Of a stretch of DNA of 64,000 nt, positions 54,072-61,840 are shown one piece after another. The translations under genes were made by a program, and so were the position numbers. Source of the DNA: JBDTDV01 sp039922875 (lineage in GTDB: Bacteria; Actinomycetota; Actinomycetes; Actinomycetales; Microbacteriaceae); NCBI GenBank assembly GCA_039922875.1, contig JBDTDV010000061.1, positions 1 to 64,000 on the forward strand, read 5' to 3'. Numbering within the stretch: position 1 is the first letter of the stretch; the number at the start of each line of letters is the position of its first letter. The notes under the pieces are model-generated. The model saw nothing but the letters and a program-made list of their open reading frames with translations, was not told the origin of the DNA and ran no database searches.

Positions 54072-54770
54072 CTAGGCAAGTGCGCTGGTCAGCCCGATCC
54101 GGACCCATTTACGGTAGGCAGCGGTGGTCCAGCCGCGACCGTGCACCAGGGTGCGGTACACCTCGGGATGCCCGATCGCCAGAATGACAGCGGCAGCTTC
54201 GGGGTCCGTCATCCCGGAGCTGAGGCCTCCGCGGGCGCGGATCGCGGCGGCGGCCAGCTCGTAATGACGTAAGCGCTGGGCGGCCCGGGCGCGCTCGAGT
54301 TCCGCGGCATCGCCATCCACCGCGGCCGCCTGGCGAATCATTGAGAATACCGGCGCGGTGCGGTCATGCACTTCGACGAACCACTCCGCCAGGACATCCG
54401 CGACGGCCTCGAAATCGCTCGCGTGGTCGGTGCGCTCCTTCATGAACTCCGGCACCGGGATCGGTGCATTCGGTCCGGATGCCGCGGCGTCGAGAATGGC
54501 GGAGAGCACCGCTGCCTTGTTTCCGACCGTGTTGTAGATGGTCTGCACGGCCACCCCGGCTTCTCGCGCGATCGCCGCGATCGAGGTGCCGACATAGCCC
54601 CGCTCGGTGAAAAGTTGTCCGGCGGCCGCGACGATCAGGGAGCGAGTCGCGTCGGCCTGAGCTTGGCGTAATGGCCGCGGGCCGGACCGCGGCCCGGAAC
54701 GTGGGCCGGACCGCGTGCCCGGATCTGATTGAATCCCCGTCGTCTTCACAAGATTAGCATAGCGCTCCAC
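54072..54770 (-). CDS. TetR family transcriptional regulator
   Basis: A 232-residue TetR protein. The helix-turn-helix is DATRSLIVAAAGQLFTERGY followed by TSIAAIAREAGVAVQTIYNTV (about residues 40-83). The ligand domain (residues 100-232) is not recognisable at the level of substrate. The first 37 residues are an extra segment with four G-[PT]-R-S repeats. The GTG at 54770 faces the divergent flavin monooxygenase 110 bases away, so it probably controls that gene and itself. A second possible start is GTG eight codons in. Confidence 0.9.
   Translation of the reverse strand: MERYANLVKTTGIQSDPGTRSGPRSGPRSGPRPLRQAQADATRSLIVAAAGQLFTERGYVGTSIAAIAREAGVAVQTIYNTVGNKAAVLSAILDAAASGPNAPIPVPEFMKERTDHASDFEAVADVLAEWFVEVHDRTAPVFSMIRQAAAVDGDAAELERARAAQRLRHYELAAAAIRARGGLSSGMTDPEAAAVILAIGHPEVYRTLVHGRGWTTAAYRKWVRIGLTSALA
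54672..54719 (-). repeat. Tandem repeat, 4 x 12 nt, in frame in the TetR gene 5' end
   Basis: Units at 54672-54683, 54684-54695, 54696-54707 and 54708-54719 encode G-P-R-P, G-P-R-S, G-P-R-S and G-T-R-S in the positively charged N-terminal arm before the DNA-binding domain. Confidence 0.8.
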
Positions 54771-54880
54771 AACTTGGAATGGTATTCTAGGCCTGCGTGC
54801 GGCAGCTCGTGAACGGCACCAACAGTCGGTGCCTCAATCGATCAGTCGGTGCCTCAATCGACGCTCGAGTGGAGAAGGCA
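54771..54880. promoter_or_regulatory. Divergent control region of TetR and flavin monooxygenase
   Basis: It holds two perfect-register copies of CAGTCGGTGCCTCAATCGAY (54823-54842 and 54843-54862) and a short inverted repeat GAAT-GGT-ATTC near 54778. Either could bind the TetR protein; the direct duplication may instead be one more tandem repeat of this genome. GGAGAAGG before 54881 is the monooxygenase ribosome binding site. Confidence 0.45.
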
Positions 54881-56212
54881 ATGGATGAGACAGCTGGGCC
54901 GGTGGGCAATATCCTGGGCGATCTCGCGGTGGACACGGTGGTGGTCGGCGCAGGCCAGGCCGGACTCGCTACCGGCTTCCACCTTGCGCAGCGTGGTGTG
55001 GAATTCGTCATGCTCGAGGCAAATCAGGCGGTCGGTGAGTCGTGGCGCAACCGGTGGGATTCGCTGCGGTTGTTCACCCCGGCCCGGTACAGTGGCCTGC
55101 CGGGGTTGAAGAGTGACGCCCGGGCAAACTCGTATCAGGACAAGGACGAATTCGCCGGTTATCTAAGCGGCTATGCCGAGCATTTCGCACTTCCGATCCG
55201 GCCCGGCGTCCGCGCAACCGGACTGTCCCGCCAGGTGCGATCCGGTGACGCGCTCTCGGGTGACGGGCTCCCGGGTGATGGGCTCCCGGGTGACGGGCTC
55301 CCGGGTGACGGGCTCTCGCGTGGGCCGCTCTCGGGTGACGCGCTCTGCGCTCACGGGCTGTCTGGTGACGCCGGCGGGTACCGGGTGACTACCACCGGAG
55401 GTACCGTGACTGCACGCACCGTCGTGGTCGCCACGGGACCGAACGCACTGCCCAGTGTTCCGGGATTCGCGCACGCGTTGAATCCATCGATCACACAGCT
55501 TCATTCGTCGCAGTACCGGAACCCGGAATCGATCCCGCCCGGGGATGTACTCGTGGTCGGCGCGGGCACCTCGGGCGCCGAAATCGCGCTTGAACTCGCG
55601 GCCGGGCACCGTACTTTCCTCGCCGGCCGGCCGACTGCCCACATCCCGGACACGGTGTTCCGGCTGGCCGGCGGCGCGTACTGGGCATTTCTAACCTATG
55701 TGCTCACGCTGCGGACGCCGCTCGGTCGCAAGGTAGCTACGAAATTCCACCAGCGCGGCGCGCCGCTGCTCCGGGTCTCGATGAAGCAGGTGGAGGCCGC
55801 CGGGGTAGTGCGCGTGGGTCGCGTATCGGGTGTCCACGACGGGTGGCCCATGGTGGATCCAGTGGCGGCGGCGAGCGGCGGTGGCACAGTCGGCGTGAAC
55901 CCGCTCTCCCCCACGACGATTATCTGGGCGACCGGCTACCGGCCCGATCTGGATTGGCTGCCCGCACTGCGTACCGGCGACGGCGGCCTGCCGGTCACGC
56001 GCCGCGGCGTTGTCGAGGACTGGCCAGGGCTCTACTTCGTCGGGATGCCGTTCCAGTACGCGCTCACGTCGGGGCTGGTCGGCGGCGTCGGCCGCGATGC
56101 GGCATACATCGCTGACCAGGTTGTGGCGCGCGTGGCGCAGCGGCCGCGCGGAGTACAGCAGTTGGGCACGGCCGCGCAGTTGCGCCGGGCCGCGCAGTTG
56201 CGCCAGGCATAG
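54881..56212 (+). CDS. Flavin-containing monooxygenase-like oxidoreductase
   Basis: A 443-residue FAD/NAD(P)H protein of the FMO/YUCCA/CzcO-like type. FAD motif VVVGAGQAGLATGFHLAQRG (about residues 18-37), the ESWRNRWDSLRLFTPARYS segment, NADP motif VLVVGAGTSGAEIALELAAG and the ATG motif IIWATGYRPDLDW are all present. Substrate not predictable. Two repeats distort it: a surface insert of nine S-G-D-G-L-like pentapeptides (residues 121-165) and a C-terminal end AAQLRRAAQLRQA that runs into a downstream array. Start ATG at 54881 has a good ribosome binding site; divergent TetR probably regulates it. Confidence 0.9.
   Translation: MDETAGPVGNILGDLAVDTVVVGAGQAGLATGFHLAQRGVEFVMLEANQAVGESWRNRWDSLRLFTPARYSGLPGLKSDARANSYQDKDEFAGYLSGYAEHFALPIRPGVRATGLSRQVRSGDALSGDGLPGDGLPGDGLPGDGLSRGPLSGDALCAHGLSGDAGGYRVTTTGGTVTARTVVVATGPNALPSVPGFAHALNPSITQLHSSQYRNPESIPPGDVLVVGAGTSGAEIALELAAGHRTFLAGRPTAHIPDTVFRLAGGAYWAFLTYVLTLRTPLGRKVATKFHQRGAPLLRVSMKQVEAAGVVRVGRVSGVHDGWPMVDPVAAASGGGTVGVNPLSPTTIIWATGYRPDLDWLPALRTGDGGLPVTRRGVVEDWPGLYFVGMPFQYALTSGLVGGVGRDAAYIADQVVARVAQRPRGVQQLGTAAQLRRAAQLRQA
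55241..55375 (+). repeat. Tandem repeat, 9 x 15 nt, in frame inside the monooxygenase gene
   Basis: Nine consecutive 15-base units; units 2 to 5 are nearly identical (YCGGGTGAYGGGCTC), the outer ones diverged. They encode S/P-G-D-[GA]-L pentapeptides between the FAD-domain and NADP-domain motifs, where FMO-like proteins have a surface loop. Confidence 0.93.
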
Positions 56213-56387
56213 CAGTTGCGCCGGGCGGTGCAGTTGCGCCAGGCAGAGCAGTCGCGCCAGCCACGGGAGTTGCGCTGGGCAGAGCAGGTCCGCCGGGCAG
56301 AGCAGTGCCGCGGGCAGAGCAGTTCCGCGGGCAGAGCAGTTCCGCGGGTAGAGCAGTTCCGCGGGTAGAGCAGTGCCGCCAGGCGCG
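56158..56387 (+). repeat. Tandem repeat, 13 units of 17-18 nt, across the monooxygenase stop
   Basis: Eight 18-base units (56158-56301), four 17-base units (56302-56369) and one last 18-base unit (56370-56387), consensus GCAGTTGCGCCGGGCAGA. The first three encode the protein's end; the TAG at 56210-56212 lies at the end of the third unit. The single-base change of period appears only after the stop. The array fills the space to the convergent AidB-like gene. It lacks spacers, so it is not a CRISPR. Confidence 0.95.
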
Positions 56388-56416
56388 GCGGCTGCCGCGC
56401 TCCTGCAGAATTCCCG

Positions 56417-58099
56417 TCACGCCCAAGCGAGGATCGCCGTCAGATCGGCGCCCGTGGGCAGCGCCCCGTACAGCTGCGTCCGATCGGGACCCAACCGGCT
56501 CCAGATGAAGGCCTCCGCGACGGCCGTAGGCGCGGTGCACAGCAGCAGTGACGCCTGCAGGTCCAGCGCCAGGTTTTCGACGAGGCGGCGGATCTGTGCG
56601 GCCGCGGCCGGGGCATCCGCATTGGCGACCTCGCGGAGCAACTTTCGGGTGTCGGAAAGATGCGCGTCGAACACTGGATGCGCGCCGGATGCCAGAGAGA
56701 GTTCCGCGTCGAACGCCTCGACGCTGCCCGGTTCGCGGGAGATCGCCCGGAGTACGTCGAGTGCGATCACGTTGCCGGATCCCTCCCATATCGCCAACAC
56801 CGGCTGTTCGCGATAGCGTCGGGCGAGCGGGAAGGTTTCGATGTAGCCGTTGCCGCCGAGGCACTCCAGGGCTTCATACGCGTGGCCGGGACCGCGTTTG
56901 CAGATCCAATATTTCGACACCGCGGTCGCCAGTCGGCGAAAGGCCCGCTCCTGATCGGTCGCATCGTCGTCGTGGGCCGTGGCCAGCCGCATCGCGGTGA
57001 CGGTCGCCGCCGCGGACTCCAGCGCGAGATCCGCAACCACCGCGGTCATCGCCGGCTGGTCGACCAGCAGCGCTCCGAACGCCGCCCGGTGCCGCACGTG
57101 CCAGAGCGCTTCGGCAGTGGCGCCGCGCATCCCCGCCGCGGTGCCGTAGACGCAGTCCAACCGGGTGCGAGCGACCATTTCGATGATCGTACGGATGCCG
57201 CGCCCTTCGTCACCGAGGCGGAACCCGACCGTGCGATCGAAGTCCACCTCACAGGATGCGTTGGAACGGTTGCCGAGCTTGTCCTTCAACCGTTGGATGC
57301 GGAACACGTTGCGAGTGCCGTCGTCAAGAACGCGGGGTACCAGGAAGCAGCTCAGCCCGGTCGGAGCTTGGGCCAGCACCAGGAAGGCATCGGACATCGG
57401 CGCGCTGCAGAACCACTTCTGGCCGGTGAGTTCGTAGCGGCAGTCCTCGCCGCCGGTCGGAACGGCGACAGTCGTGTTCGATCGGAGATCGGAGCCGCCC
57501 TGCCGCTCGGTCATCGCCATTCCGAACAGTGCGGAGCTCTTGCCGGCCGTGAGCGTTCCGTCGTAGCTGCGACTGAGCAATCGCGGCATCCATTGTTTGG
57601 CCAGAACGGGCGAGGCGGCCAACGCCGGGACGACCGAGTGGGTCATCGAGATGGGGCAGGCGTGGCCCGGTTCAGCCTGGGCGAAGAGCATGAAGGTGGC
57701 GGCCCGGGCGACATTCGCGCCGGGTCTGGGATCCGCCCAGGCCGCGGTGTGAGCGCCGTGCCGCACGGCAGCCTCTATGATGCGCGTGTATGCGGGATGG
57801 TATTCGACTTCGTCGATCCGGTTCCCGTATCTGTCGAAGGCGTGCAGGACGGGCTCGTTGATGTTCGCCAGTTCGGCGTCGTGCTGGAATTCGGCGGTGC
57901 CGACAAGGTGGCCGATCTCATGCAGTTGCGGTAGCGCCCAGCCCCCGTCGTAGCGTTTCACGGCTTCGGTCAGGGGCGGATTGGCGGCGAATTCGTTGAT
58001 GCCGGTGCGCGGTGGCGGCTGGTTCGCGGCCCGTCGAGGTGGTTCCGCTGCACCAGGGTAGGTCTCGCGTGTCGGTTCCGGCGTTGGCCTGTTGTTCAT
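56417..58099 (-). CDS. aidB: AidB-like acyl-CoA dehydrogenase
   Basis: A 560-residue flavoprotein of the acyl-CoA dehydrogenase superfamily, AidB branch. It has the AidB-type MTERQGGSDLRSNTT segment, GQKWFCSAPMSDAFLVLAQ, RLDCVYGTAAGMRGATAEAL, and the active-site region YEALECLGGNGYIETFPLAR with LAIWEGSGNVIALDVLR. AidB in E. coli is part of the adaptive response to alkylation and binds DNA; catalytic use is doubtful. The N-terminal 40 residues are Pro-rich and not conserved. Convergent with the monooxygenase; the M18 gene lies 21 bases upstream in the same direction. Confidence 0.9.
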   Translation of the reverse strand: MNNRPTPEPTRETYPGAAEPPRRAANQPPPRTGINEFAANPPLTEAVKRYDGGWALPQLHEIGHLVGTAEFQHDAELANINEPVLHAFDRYGNRIDEVEYHPAYTRIIEAAVRHGAHTAAWADPRPGANVARAATFMLFAQAEPGHACPISMTHSVVPALAASPVLAKQWMPRLLSRSYDGTLTAGKSSALFGMAMTERQGGSDLRSNTTVAVPTGGEDCRYELTGQKWFCSAPMSDAFLVLAQAPTGLSCFLVPRVLDDGTRNVFRIQRLKDKLGNRSNASCEVDFDRTVGFRLGDEGRGIRTIIEMVARTRLDCVYGTAAGMRGATAEALWHVRHRAAFGALLVDQPAMTAVVADLALESAAATVTAMRLATAHDDDATDQERAFRRLATAVSKYWICKRGPGHAYEALECLGGNGYIETFPLARRYREQPVLAIWEGSGNVIALDVLRAISREPGSVEAFDAELSLASGAHPVFDAHLSDTRKLLREVANADAPAAAAQIRRLVENLALDLQASLLLCTAPTAVAEAFIWSRLGPDRTQLYGALPTGADLTAILAWA

Positions 58100-58120
58100 T
58101 CGCGCTCCCGACTCGTCTCG

Positions 58121-59455
58121 TCAGAGCCCGCGAAAATAGTCAGAGCCCATGAAAAATTCACCAATCGCGGCGGACAGGGCCACCGGATCGTTGACGTGGC
58201 ACAGCTCGCGGGCGGAGTGCATCGACAACAGCGGGATTCCGACGTCGATCGTGCGAATCCCGATTCGGGTCGCGGTCAACGGGCCGATCGTCGAACCGCA
58301 GGGCACCGCGTTGTTCGACACGAACTCCTGGTACTCGACGCCCGCGCGTGCACAGATGCCTGACCAGAGGGCCGCGCCGACGGCATCCGTCGCATAGCGC
58401 TGGTTGGCGTTGATCTTCAGCAGCGGCCCGCCGCCCGCGATGGGCCGATTAGCGGCATCGTGTCGCTCCGGGTAATTCGGATGTACCGCGTGACCGGCAT
58501 CGGACGACAGGCACCAGGAGCCGGCGAACGCCTGCAGTCGTTGCGCCGGGGTCGCGCCGATGCCGACTCCGATCCGGGTGAGGATGTCATCCAGCAACGG
58601 GCCGCTCGCCCCCGACCGCGATTGCGATCCGAGCTCCTCGTGGTCGAACGCCGCGAGAACGTTGACGTTGTCGATGTCGGCCGTTGGCTCGCGGATGCTG
58701 CCGATCAGCGCGACGAGTCCGGCGTAAACCGAGGACAGGTTGTCCAGCCGCCCCGCCGCGAAGAGCTGGTTGTCGAGTCCGAACCTGGCGGGCGGATTCG
58801 TGTCGGCGGTCAGGATGTCGAACCCTGCGACGTCCGTCGCCGGTACCGCGGCGAGCTCGGCCAGGTGAGCGATCAGGTCGGCGTGTGCCGGGTCGCCGAC
58901 TCCGAACACCGGGCTCGTGTGCCGCTGCCGGTCGAGCGTGAGCCCGTTGTTCACCTCCCGGTCGAGGTGGATGGCCAGCTGCGGGATTCGCAAGAAGGGT
59001 CCGGTGCGCACCAGGTGTTCGGCACCGTCGCTGGTCACCACGCGCCCGGCGAGTTCGAGTTCCCGGTCCAGCCACGAGTTCAGGAGCGGGCCGCCGTAGA
59101 TCTCGACGCCGGCCTGCAGCCAGCCGGCCGAACCGATCGTCGGCTTCGGCTTCAGCTTGAACCCTGGTGAATCGGTGTGCGCGCCGAGGATCCGAAACGG
59201 GGTTATCGGGCTGGCATCTTCCGGTTGAGTCCAGGCGATCAGCGCGCCGTCCCGGATCACGTAGCTGTGCCGCGGGCCGGATCCGTCGTCGTCGGTCGTC
59301 CATTCCTGTGTTTCGTCGAGGCGGGAGAATCCGGCGGCGTTCAGGCGCCGGGCGACTTCGGCGACCGCGTGGTAGGACGAGGGTGCGGCCGAAAGGAACC
59401 GAGCGAAGTCATCGATATAGTCGCGATCGGCGGTGTCGGAACGCGTGTCAGCCAT
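58121..59455 (-). CDS. apeB: M18 family aminopeptidase
   Basis: A 444-residue metallo-aminopeptidase. Zinc ligands and catalytic residues appear in GAHTDSPGFKLKP, FDHEELGSQSRSGA, SSDAGHAVHPNYPERHD and the C-terminal MHSARELCHVNDPVA. M18 enzymes cut N-terminal acidic or neutral residues from cytoplasmic peptides. ATG at 59455 is preferred; TTG at 59467 would add four residues. It starts about 40 bases from a 14-base tandem array that separates it from the HNH gene upstream. Confidence 0.94.
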   Translation of the reverse strand: MADTRSDTADRDYIDDFARFLSAAPSSYHAVAEVARRLNAAGFSRLDETQEWTTDDDGSGPRHSYVIRDGALIAWTQPEDASPITPFRILGAHTDSPGFKLKPKPTIGSAGWLQAGVEIYGGPLLNSWLDRELELAGRVVTSDGAEHLVRTGPFLRIPQLAIHLDREVNNGLTLDRQRHTSPVFGVGDPAHADLIAHLAELAAVPATDVAGFDILTADTNPPARFGLDNQLFAAGRLDNLSSVYAGLVALIGSIREPTADIDNVNVLAAFDHEELGSQSRSGASGPLLDDILTRIGVGIGATPAQRLQAFAGSWCLSSDAGHAVHPNYPERHDAANRPIAGGGPLLKINANQRYATDAVGAALWSGICARAGVEYQEFVSNNAVPCGSTIGPLTATRIGIRTIDVGIPLLSMHSARELCHVNDPVALSAAIGEFFMGSDYFRGL

Positions 59456-59498
59456 GTGCCAATCCAACCACGATCGCCCTCTGTACTTGGAGTCCCCC

Positions 59499-59610
59499 TA
59501 TCGCGACCTCCCTACCGCGACCTCCCTACCGCGACCTCACCACCCCGATCTCACCACGCCAACATCGCTACGCCGACATCTTTACTCCGATCTTCCTACC
59601 CCGGCCGCCA
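59499..59610 (-). repeat. Tandem repeat, 8 x 14 nt, from M18 leader into the HNH gene 3' end
   Basis: Consecutive 14-base units with consensus TACCGCGACCTCCC (plus-strand reading), best conserved at 59499-59540 and increasingly diverged to 59610. The last two units lie inside the end of the HNH gene (stop at 59582-59584), the rest in the M18 leader. Confidence 0.8.
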
Positions 59611-61081
59611 CTCTGACGCGCTGCCCACACTCAAGCCAGGGTGGGTGTTTGGACGGCATCAACCGCGGCGTCTGCTTCGGCTCGATGCTTGCGGGCGGGA
59701 TGAGTTGGAATTCGCCTGGCGACAGGCCGTGTTCGATCCACCAGCCGTTGTTGTGCAGGATCATGTGGTGGCGGCGGCACAGGAGTACCCCGTGTGCGAG
59801 ATCGGTTTTCCCGCCGGCGCTGAACGGGTGGATGTGGTGTGCCTCGGTCCACGATGGCGGCCGGTCACAGCCGGGCCACCGGCATCCGCCGTCACGGATG
59901 GCCATCGCGACGCGTTGCGGGCCGGAGAAAAGTCGACGGGCGCGGCCCAGATTCAATGGTTCGCTTGCTCCGCCGAGGACCACAGGAAGCACCCCCGTGT
60001 CGCACAATAGCCGACGTGCGGTAGCCGCGCACAGCGGCTCGCCGGAGCCTTCGAGCCAGGCGACTCCGGTGTCGCCGTCTGGGTGCTCGATGCAGCGCTC
60101 GTCGACAGCGCCCAGGAGATCGGTCAGGTTTATCGTCACCCGCAGGGCCGGTTTCACCGAACCCAGGATGGTTCCGTCGTCATGATCCACTCCGACCCGT
60201 ACCAGCTCGACCAGTGTGTCCAACGCGATCTGCTCATTACTGCGATCATCTTCGAGCAGACGCTTCGCACGGGCCTGATCGGACTGGGCTATGAACCGGG
60301 GTCCGCCGAGCCGAGGGCTCATGGCTGCGTCGATCGCACCAATCAGGATCGCGTCGGATTCGGGGTCCAAAACCAAGCTCACCCGGCGCACGCCATCCAC
60401 GACCCGCCCTCTGCGCAACGACCGCTGCGCTCGAAGATGAGCTTCACGGTCGGCAACCCCGGCCCGATTCAGCGTGTCGCGCAGCCCGCGTGCCATCGCG
60501 CCAACGTCATCGACGTTCAGCGCGGAGCCCTCCCGCACCAGCGTGACAGTCGCCTGGTGGAGGGTTCTCGGGTCGACATTCCCGACGATCGGGGACAGCG
60601 TGCGGATTGCCTGGTCGGCGGCTTCCACCCCCAGGTCACCATCGAGTACCCCGGCGGCGATCGGACCCAATAACGCAGCGTTCGCCGCATCGCCGGCCGT
60701 CTCGTCGCCCGTGCTGCCGGCCTGATTAGTGTCGATCGCCGGATTCGACCCGATCTCATGCGCGGTCACCGCGACTCCGACTCGGATGCGACGGGCGGCA
60801 TCCGCAAAACTGATCCGGGTCAGCCCGCGCAGCAATGCCTCCGGATTTTGGTAGCCCTGTCGGGCCGCTAGGCCGGAATTGCCCAGTCCCCGGTCGCAGC
60901 GCCGGGCGACCTCGGCCGCCAGCCGGGCCTTGACCACGTCCAGGTGACGGGACAGGTCCTCGGCCTGGGTGACGACCTCGAGCAGCGACGCCTCGGTCAG
61001 ATCTGTCAGCGGACGGCTCGCGGGCACCGCCTGGGCCAGGGCGTGCTGCGCCTGGCCCAGGTAGTCCACTTTTCGCTCCAT
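59582..61081 (-). CDS. DUF222 and HNH endonuclease domain protein
   Basis: A 499-residue protein of the 13E12-repeat type common in actinobacteria. Residues 1 to about 330 are the helical DUF222 region (VVTQAEDLSRHLDVVKARLA, AARQGYQNPEALLRGLTRIS). Near residue 400 is the HNH nuclease with CRWPGCDRPPSWTEAHHIHP and LLCRRHHMILHNNGW, so the zinc cysteines and catalytic histidines are intact. Members are numerous, mobile-looking and of unknown role. ATG at 61081 (MERKVDYL); longer frames upstream are antisense to nothing conserved. Confidence 0.9.
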   Translation of the reverse strand: MERKVDYLGQAQHALAQAVPASRPLTDLTEASLLEVVTQAEDLSRHLDVVKARLAAEVARRCDRGLGNSGLAARQGYQNPEALLRGLTRISFADAARRIRVGVAVTAHEIGSNPAIDTNQAGSTGDETAGDAANAALLGPIAAGVLDGDLGVEAADQAIRTLSPIVGNVDPRTLHQATVTLVREGSALNVDDVGAMARGLRDTLNRAGVADREAHLRAQRSLRRGRVVDGVRRVSLVLDPESDAILIGAIDAAMSPRLGGPRFIAQSDQARAKRLLEDDRSNEQIALDTLVELVRVGVDHDDGTILGSVKPALRVTINLTDLLGAVDERCIEHPDGDTGVAWLEGSGEPLCAATARRLLCDTGVLPVVLGGASEPLNLGRARRLFSGPQRVAMAIRDGGCRWPGCDRPPSWTEAHHIHPFSAGGKTDLAHGVLLCRRHHMILHNNGWWIEHGLSPGEFQLIPPASIEPKQTPRLMPSKHPPWLECGQRVRVAAGVGRSE

Positions 61082-61250
61082 ATCTTGAGTAAAGCAGCCA
61101 CCACCGACATTCCGAAATATGTGTTGATCTGGGATTAAAGCTGTGGATAGGTCATCGAGCGGTAGGCCTGTGTAGGACAGGGCGACGCGGTGCCAGGTGG
61201 GCTGGCTCTCCCGCGGAGGCGCCGGGATCCGCTCGCACGGTGCGGGTCTC

Positions 61251-61694
61251 TCACTCGTATTCGTCCGGCGAAAACAATCGCACCCCCTTCCGATGCGAGA
61301 TGAGCTGGGCACGCACGGTGACGCCCTCGCCAGAGCAGGCGGCGCCGAGCGTTTTCGCCCAGATCTGGTCTGCCGGAGTGGGGGTCCGGCTCAGCCCGCG
61401 CTCCCAGACGAGGACCACCTGTTCGGCTTCCATCTCGGTCATCATCCTCGCGATGAACGCGGCCAGCTGCGCGGCATAACTTCGGCCAGAAGGCGGCTCC
61501 GAAGAGGTCCCGGGAGAAATCGGGTAGCCCGCGATCGGGAGCACCTCGCGCAATTGCACTCCGTGCCGGTCAAGGAACAGCAGCCACAGTTGCCGTTCGC
61601 ATGCGCGGCCGATCAGGTCTGCAACTCGCGTTTCGATGTCGTCGTCGGTCAAGAGCGGCTCGCGGGTCGCCTCTTCAAAAGTGATCGTTGTCAT
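61251..61694 (-). CDS. Conserved hypothetical protein downstream of the DarT-like gene
   Basis: A 147-residue protein I cannot place in a named family. It starts MTTITFEEATREPLLTDDD at 61694 and contains RACERQLWLLFLDRHGVQL, AAFIARMMTEMEAEQVVLVW and ends VTVRAQLISHRKGVRLFSPD. The pattern of alternating strands and helices and the ending faintly recall RadC/JAB-like proteins, without a clear metal motif. There is no macrodomain signature. It follows the DarT-like gene by 146 bases, so it may be cotranscribed with it. The longer frame to 61874 is also possible. Confidence 0.6.
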   Translation of the reverse strand: MTTITFEEATREPLLTDDDIETRVADLIGRACERQLWLLFLDRHGVQLREVLPIAGYPISPGTSSEPPSGRSYAAQLAAFIARMMTEMEAEQVVLVWERGLSRTPTPADQIWAKTLGAACSGEGVTVRAQLISHRKGVRLFSPDEYE

Positions 61695-61840
61695 GCCGAC
61701 GATGGTGGCTGGCGGGCCGGGGGCCAAGAGCCGAGATCCCGGATCTGTGTAGAACTGCCACCCGCCTTGGACAGTGGAGGACGGTCGGCGGCTGGTGCCA
61801 GGCGGCAGTGCAGCGCTACGGCCCCGATACCCGTGCGACG

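Noticed and set aside
56158..56387. Possible CRISPR array
   Set aside because: Units of 17-18 bases are adjacent with no spacers, and there are no cas genes nearby. It is a simple tandem repeat.
61082..61250. A gene or promoter in the 169 bases between the HNH and hypothetical genes
   Set aside because: Only short frames without start signals are present; I see no convincing promoter or terminator.
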